Shown here: positions 53,100 to 64,000 of the stretch, piece by piece
Layout of the letters: the number at the start of each line of letters is the position of its first letter
Position numbering within the stretch: position 1 is the stretch's first letter
Program-made: the position numbers and the translations under genes
Notes under the pieces: generated by a model
Database searches by the model: none
What the model saw: the letters and a program-made list of their open reading frames with translations, nothing else
Told to the model about the DNA's origin: nothing
Origin: Verrucomicrobiota bacterium
GTDB taxonomy: Bacteria > Verrucomicrobiota > Verrucomicrobiia > Opitutales > Opitutaceae
Length of the DNA stretch: 64,000 nucleotides
Assembly (NCBI GenBank): GCA_023391285.1
Contig: JAEWBF010000086.1
Location: forward strand, 1-64,000
Direction of reading: 5' to 3'

Positions 53100-53141
53100 G
53101 ACCCATTGGCGTTTTTTCTGACACAACTGCCGATTTCATCG

Positions 53142-53187
53142 GGACAGGCCGTGCTTAACCGCGGCCTGTCCTTTGCCTTTTCTCTTT
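53142..53187 (+). terminator. Terminator/attenuator between rplL and rpoB
   Basis: GGACAGGCCG and CGGCCTGTCC (ten pairs, 10-base loop) followed by TTTGCCTTTTCTCTTT. Position matches the partial terminator that lowers rpoBC expression relative to rplJL in other bacteria. Confidence 0.75.
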
Positions 53188-53267
53188 CCGTTCTTTTCGT
53201 CCGTTTTTCGCCGCGTTCCGCCCGTGAGGTGGACGCGCGCGCTGTCTGATTTTTTCCCGGGAATCCC

Positions 53268-57047
<3,780 letters not shown>

Positions 57048-57100
57048 TGCCGCCGGGCTTTCCGATCCGTTTTTAAACAACAGCAGGGAAAGACATCATC

Positions 57101-61249
<4,149 letters not shown>

Positions 61250-61274
61250 GCGATCGCGCCACGCTAAACTCTTC

Positions 61275-61307
61275 AAAGCCGCACGCGAAAGCTTGCGGCT
61301 TTTTCTT
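61275..61307 (+). terminator. Rho-independent terminator of the rpoBC transcript
   Basis: AAAGCCGCA and TGCGGCTTT enclose a 10-base loop and run into a T-rich tail. Confidence 0.85.
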
Positions 61308-61458
61308 TGTGTATGCCGGCGTGTTCGTGGGCGCGCGAAGCCTAGGAGAGGGGAGAGAGTTCCGCCCCGGTTCTCTCCGTCAAACATCCGTCGAAGCAGA
61401 CGAAAAAAACGCTTGTCAGGGCCGAAACATTCTCTGATCCTCTCAGTCCCTCCCGCCA

Positions 61459-61494
61459 AAAACCCTATCTTTGAGCCTAGCTCGGTAGGGTTTT
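61459..61494 (+). terminator. Second hairpin after rpoC
   Basis: AAAACCCTA and TAGGGTTTT enclose an 18-base loop; the TTTT of the second arm is its only T tail. It lies directly before a stronger terminator. Confidence 0.5.
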
Positions 61495-61496
61495 AT

Positions 61497-61527
61497 CGCC
61501 CGGCCTCACCGCCGGGCGTTTTTTTTT
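61497..61527 (+). terminator. Strong Rho-independent terminator
   Basis: CGCCCGGC, a 6-base loop, GCCGGGCG and nine T. With the other hairpins it insulates rpoBC from the rpsL operon. Confidence 0.88.
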
Positions 61528-61767
61528 GCCCCGGAATTTTTGCGTGGTGGATTTGGTTCTTGTGTTCAACCGAGGACACCCAACGGTCCCGCGTCCCACT
61601 TCTCCTCAGCGCGTTTTCGGACTCGTCTGAAGAACGCTTTTGTCACTCGCGAGCTCGGCTCTGCATCCAAGTTTTCGCGACGACACCACCTTTTCGCCAA
61701 AAAGTTCTTGCCGAGCTTTTCGGCTCCGGTAGCGTTTTCCCCTTTTCTTCAATTTTCACTCTTCACC
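61528..61767 (+). other. Leader/promoter region of the rpsL-rpsG-fusA operon
   Basis: About 240 non-coding bases, part of the only gap above 300 bases (61250-61767). Pyrimidine-rich before rpsL. I see no convincing promoter hexamers, riboswitch or small gene; the in-frame extension of rpsL to 61540 lacks any ribosomal sequence. Confidence 0.5.
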
Positions 61768-62148
61768 ATGCCGACCATCAATCAACTCGTGCGCAAAGGG
61801 CGCCGCAAAGTGCGCATCAAGTCGAAGTCTCCTGCGCTCGACGGCAATCCGTTCCGCCGCGGTGTTTGCGTGCAGGTCATGACGCGCACGCCGAAGAAGC
61901 CGAACTCGGCTATCCGTAAGGTCGCGAAGGTGCGTCTCACGAATGGCAGCGAAGTGATTTCCTATATCCCGGACGAAGGCCATAACCTTCAAGAGCACTC
62001 GATCGTGCTCGTTCGCGGTGGTCGCGTGAAGGACCTTCCCGGCGTTCGCTATCACATTGTCCGCGGCACGCTGGATGCGACTGGCGTCGAGAAGCGTCGT
62101 CGCTCCCGTTCCAAATACGGCGTGAAGCGTCCGAAGGCTGCCAAGTAA
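61768..62148 (+). CDS. rpsL: 30S ribosomal protein S12
   Basis: 126 residues: MPTINQLVRKGRRKVRIKSK, CVQVMTRTPKKPNSAIRKVA, VRGGRVKDLPGVRYHIVRGT. The KPNS segment carries the usual Lys of streptomycin-sensitive S12. Decoding-centre protein. First gene of the str operon. Confidence 0.99.
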   Translation: MPTINQLVRKGRRKVRIKSKSPALDGNPFRRGVCVQVMTRTPKKPNSAIRKVAKVRLTNGSEVISYIPDEGHNLQEHSIVLVRGGRVKDLPGVRYHIVRGTLDATGVEKRRRSRSKYGVKRPKAAK

Positions 62149-62181
62149 ACCATCGTTCTTTTTCGAATCTAAAAATCCGCC

Positions 62182-62655
62182 ATGTCACGCCGTCACAGAG
62201 CCGAGAAGCGCCAGGTTGTGCCCGATGCCCGCTACAAGAGCCCGCTCGTCGCGCACCTCGTCAATGTCATCATGAAAAGCGGCAAGAAGAATCTTGCCCA
62301 GCGCATCGTCTACGGCGCGTTCGAAAAAGTCTCCGAGAAGCTCGAGAAGGGCGATCCCGTGGATCTCCTCCTCGGTGCGCTCGAAAATGCTCGTCCGCGT
62401 CTCGAGGTGAAGAGCCGTCGAGTCGGAGGCGCTACGTATCAAGTTCCCGTTGAAATTTCCTACGAACGCCAGGAGAGCCTCGCGCTCCGCTGGATCGTTG
62501 ACGCTGCCGGCAGCCGCAAAGGGATGCCGATGAAGGATGCCCTCGCTGCCGAGATCATCGATGCCTACAACAATACGGGCGGCGTCGTCAAAAAGAAGGA
62601 AGACACCCACAAGATGGCGCAGGCTAATCGCGCTTTCGCCCACCTCCGCTGGTAA
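62182..62655 (+). CDS. rpsG: 30S ribosomal protein S7
   Basis: 157 residues: SRRHRAEKRQVVPDARYKSP, a helical body with GGATYQVPVEISYERQESLA, and the C-terminal KKEDTHKMAQANRAFAHLRW. Nucleates the 30S head and contacts tRNA in the E site. 33 bases after rpsL. Confidence 0.99.
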   Translation: MSRRHRAEKRQVVPDARYKSPLVAHLVNVIMKSGKKNLAQRIVYGAFEKVSEKLEKGDPVDLLLGALENARPRLEVKSRRVGGATYQVPVEISYERQESLALRWIVDAAGSRKGMPMKDALAAEIIDAYNNTGGVVKKKEDTHKMAQANRAFAHLRW

Positions 62656-62676
62656 CCAGTCCAGCCCCTGCTGCTC

Positions 62677-64000
62677 ATGTCTGTTTCTGCTCCCAAGATT
62701 ACTGTCGTCACCGACAAAGCCAAGATCTCTCCGGCTAACGCCAAGGACCGTCCGTTCCCGCTCGAGTGGACCCGCAATATCGGCATCGCCGCCCACATCG
62801 ACGCTGGCAAGACCACGACTAGCGAACGCATTCTCTTCTACACCGGCTCCGTCCACAAGATGGGTGAGGTGCATGAAGGCACCGCGGTAACCGACTGGAT
62901 GGAGCAGGAGCGCGAGCGTGGCATCACGATCACGGCCGCCGCCATCTCCTGTGCGTGGAACGCGTCATGCGGTCCCTGGAAGGGCATCAAGCAGCGTATC
63001 AACGTTATCGATACCCCCGGCCACGTCGACTTCACCGCCGAGGTGGAGCGCTCGCTCCGCGTGCTCGACGGCGCCGTCGCCGTGTTCTGCGCGGTCGCCG
63101 GTGTGCAGCCGCAATCCGAAACGGTTTGGCGCCAGGCCAACAAATACAAGGTGCCGCGCGTTGCGTTCATCAACAAGATGGACCGCGTCGGTGCCGACTT
63201 CTACCGCGCGATCGAGGAAATGCGGACGAAGCTCAAGGCGAACGCGCACGCGCTGTTTCTCCCGATCGGCGCGGAAGAAAATTTCAACGGCGTCGTCGAT
63301 CTCGTTCAGAACATCGCCTATATTTTCGACGAGACCAAGGATCCGCTCGGGATGGTTCCGGTGACTTCCGACATTCCGGAAGACATGCGCGACCAGGCCA
63401 AGGAATACCGCGAGAAGCTGATTGAAGCGGTGTCCGATTTCGACGACGTGATCGCCGAAAAATACCTCGGCGGTGAAGAAATCACCCCTGCCGAGCTGAT
63501 GCTTGGTATTCGCAAGGCGACCATTTCGCTCCAGTTCACCGGCGTCATCCCCGGTTCGGCCTTCAAGAAGAAGGGCATCCAGCGTCTTCTCGATTGCGTC
63601 GTGAATTATCTCCCGAGCCCGCTCGATCTTCCTCCGATGAACGGGCAGGATAGCGACGGGAAGGAAGTGTTCGCCCCGACCGATGACAACGGCAAGCTGG
63701 CCGGCCTCGCTTTCAAGCTGTGGACCGATCCTTTCGTCGGCAAGCTGGTGTTCTATCGCGTTTACACCGGCATTCTGAAGAAGGGCACCTCCCTTTACAA
63801 TCCGCGCACCCGCCGCTCGGAACGCGTCTCGCGTCTCGTGCTCATGCGCGCCATGGACCGCGAAGAAATCGATCTCGCCTACTCGGGTGACATCTGCGCG
63901 CTCGTCGGCGTTAAGGACGTCATCACCGGGGATACTCTGTGCGACGAGAATTTCGACATCCGTCTCGAGCCGCCGTCCTTCCCTGAGCCCGTTATCTCGA
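62677..64000 (+). CDS. fusA: Elongation factor G, 3' end outside the window
   Basis: About 441 residues visible. A 30-residue N-terminal extension (MSVSAPKITVVTDKAK) precedes G1 AHIDAGKTTTSERIL, effector region MEQERERGITITAAA, G3 DTPGHVDFTAEVERSL, G4 NKMDRVG and the start of domain II (GLAFKLWTDPFVGKLVFYRV). Catalyses translocation. 21 bases after rpsG; runs off the right edge. Confidence 0.98.
   Translation, partial: MSVSAPKITVVTDKAKISPANAKDRPFPLEWTRNIGIAAHIDAGKTTTSERILFYTGSVHKMGEVHEGTAVTDWMEQERERGITITAAAISCAWNASCGPWKGIKQRINVIDTPGHVDFTAEVERSLRVLDGAVAVFCAVAGVQPQSETVWRQANKYKVPRVAFINKMDRVGADFYRAIEEMRTKLKANAHALFLPIGAEENFNGVVDLVQNIAYIFDETKDPLGMVPVTSDIPEDMRDQAKEYREKLIEAVSDFDDVIAEKYLGGEEITPAELMLGIRKATISLQFTGVIPGSAFKKKGIQRLLDCVVNYLPSPLDLPPMNGQDSDGKEVFAPTDDNGKLAGLAFKLWTDPFVGKLVFYRVYTGILKKGTSLYNPRTRRSERVSRLVLMRAMDREEIDLAYSGDICALVGVKDVITGDTLCDENFDIRLEPPSFPEPVIS

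Noticed and set aside
61708..61736. Possible promoter before rpsL (TTGCCG ... TAGCGT)
   Set aside because: Both hexamers match poorly and there is no independent support.

Overview
The window looks like a high-GC Verrucomicrobiota chromosome, most likely Opitutaceae-like. This is inferred from gene content (DUF5069, two DUF1080/3-keto-disaccharide hydrolase proteins, a PEP-CTERM protein, a Tat-exported Gfo/Idh/MocA oxidoreductase) and from the very high load of short dispersed intergenic repeats. No 16S gene is present, so the placement is tentative. GTG and TTG starts are common and Shine-Dalgarno sites are often weak.

Layout. 0-15 kb: housekeeping and envelope genes on both strands (EttA, Prc protease, a Sel1-repeat protein, a secreted oxidoreductase, MsrA, DUF5069, a spermidine-synthase-like membrane protein, an exported isoaspartyl methyltransferase, a glycosyltransferase). 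14.7-23.85 kb: an accessory block bounded by two direct copies of an MmcB-like PD-(D/E)XK gene, the second frameshifted. Inside are a PAP2_3 membrane phosphatase/transferase, a PEP-CTERM surface protein, a second spermidine-synthase-like membrane protein, a LuxR solo regulator and a fatty-acid-hydroxylase/PAQR fusion. Two near-identical 22-bp palindromes lie 70-80 bp upstream of the synthase-like and PEP-CTERM genes, which suggests a small LuxR regulon. 23.8-28.2 kb: a sigma-54 two-component locus (NtrC-type regulator, sigma-54 promoter, exported coiled-coil protein, histidine kinase); the regulator has lost the core of its AAA+ domain. 28-48 kb: DUF1080 proteins, a porin and transglutaminase pair, Hsp33, pnuC plus a nadR-like kinase (NAD salvage), an iron alcohol dehydrogenase, TcdA/TatD/SufE, an M48 peptidase with LemA, and an operon of a TPR protein with ExbB-, ExbD- and TonB-like proteins. 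48.4-64 kb: tRNA-Thr, tuf, tRNA-Trp, secE, nusG, rplKAJL, rpoBC, then rpsL, rpsG and fusA, which runs off the end.

The most unusual features are the repeat-bounded LuxR/PEP-CTERM block with matched operators, the hydroxylase/PAQR fusion, the damaged sigma-54 activator beside a good sigma-54 promoter, and several families of short repeats. Some of those repeats lie inside protein-coding sequence (PnuC, TatD, SufE, M48 peptidase) and some supply stop codons. The only non-coding stretch above 300 bases is 61250-61767 (rpoC terminators and the leader of the rpsL operon).
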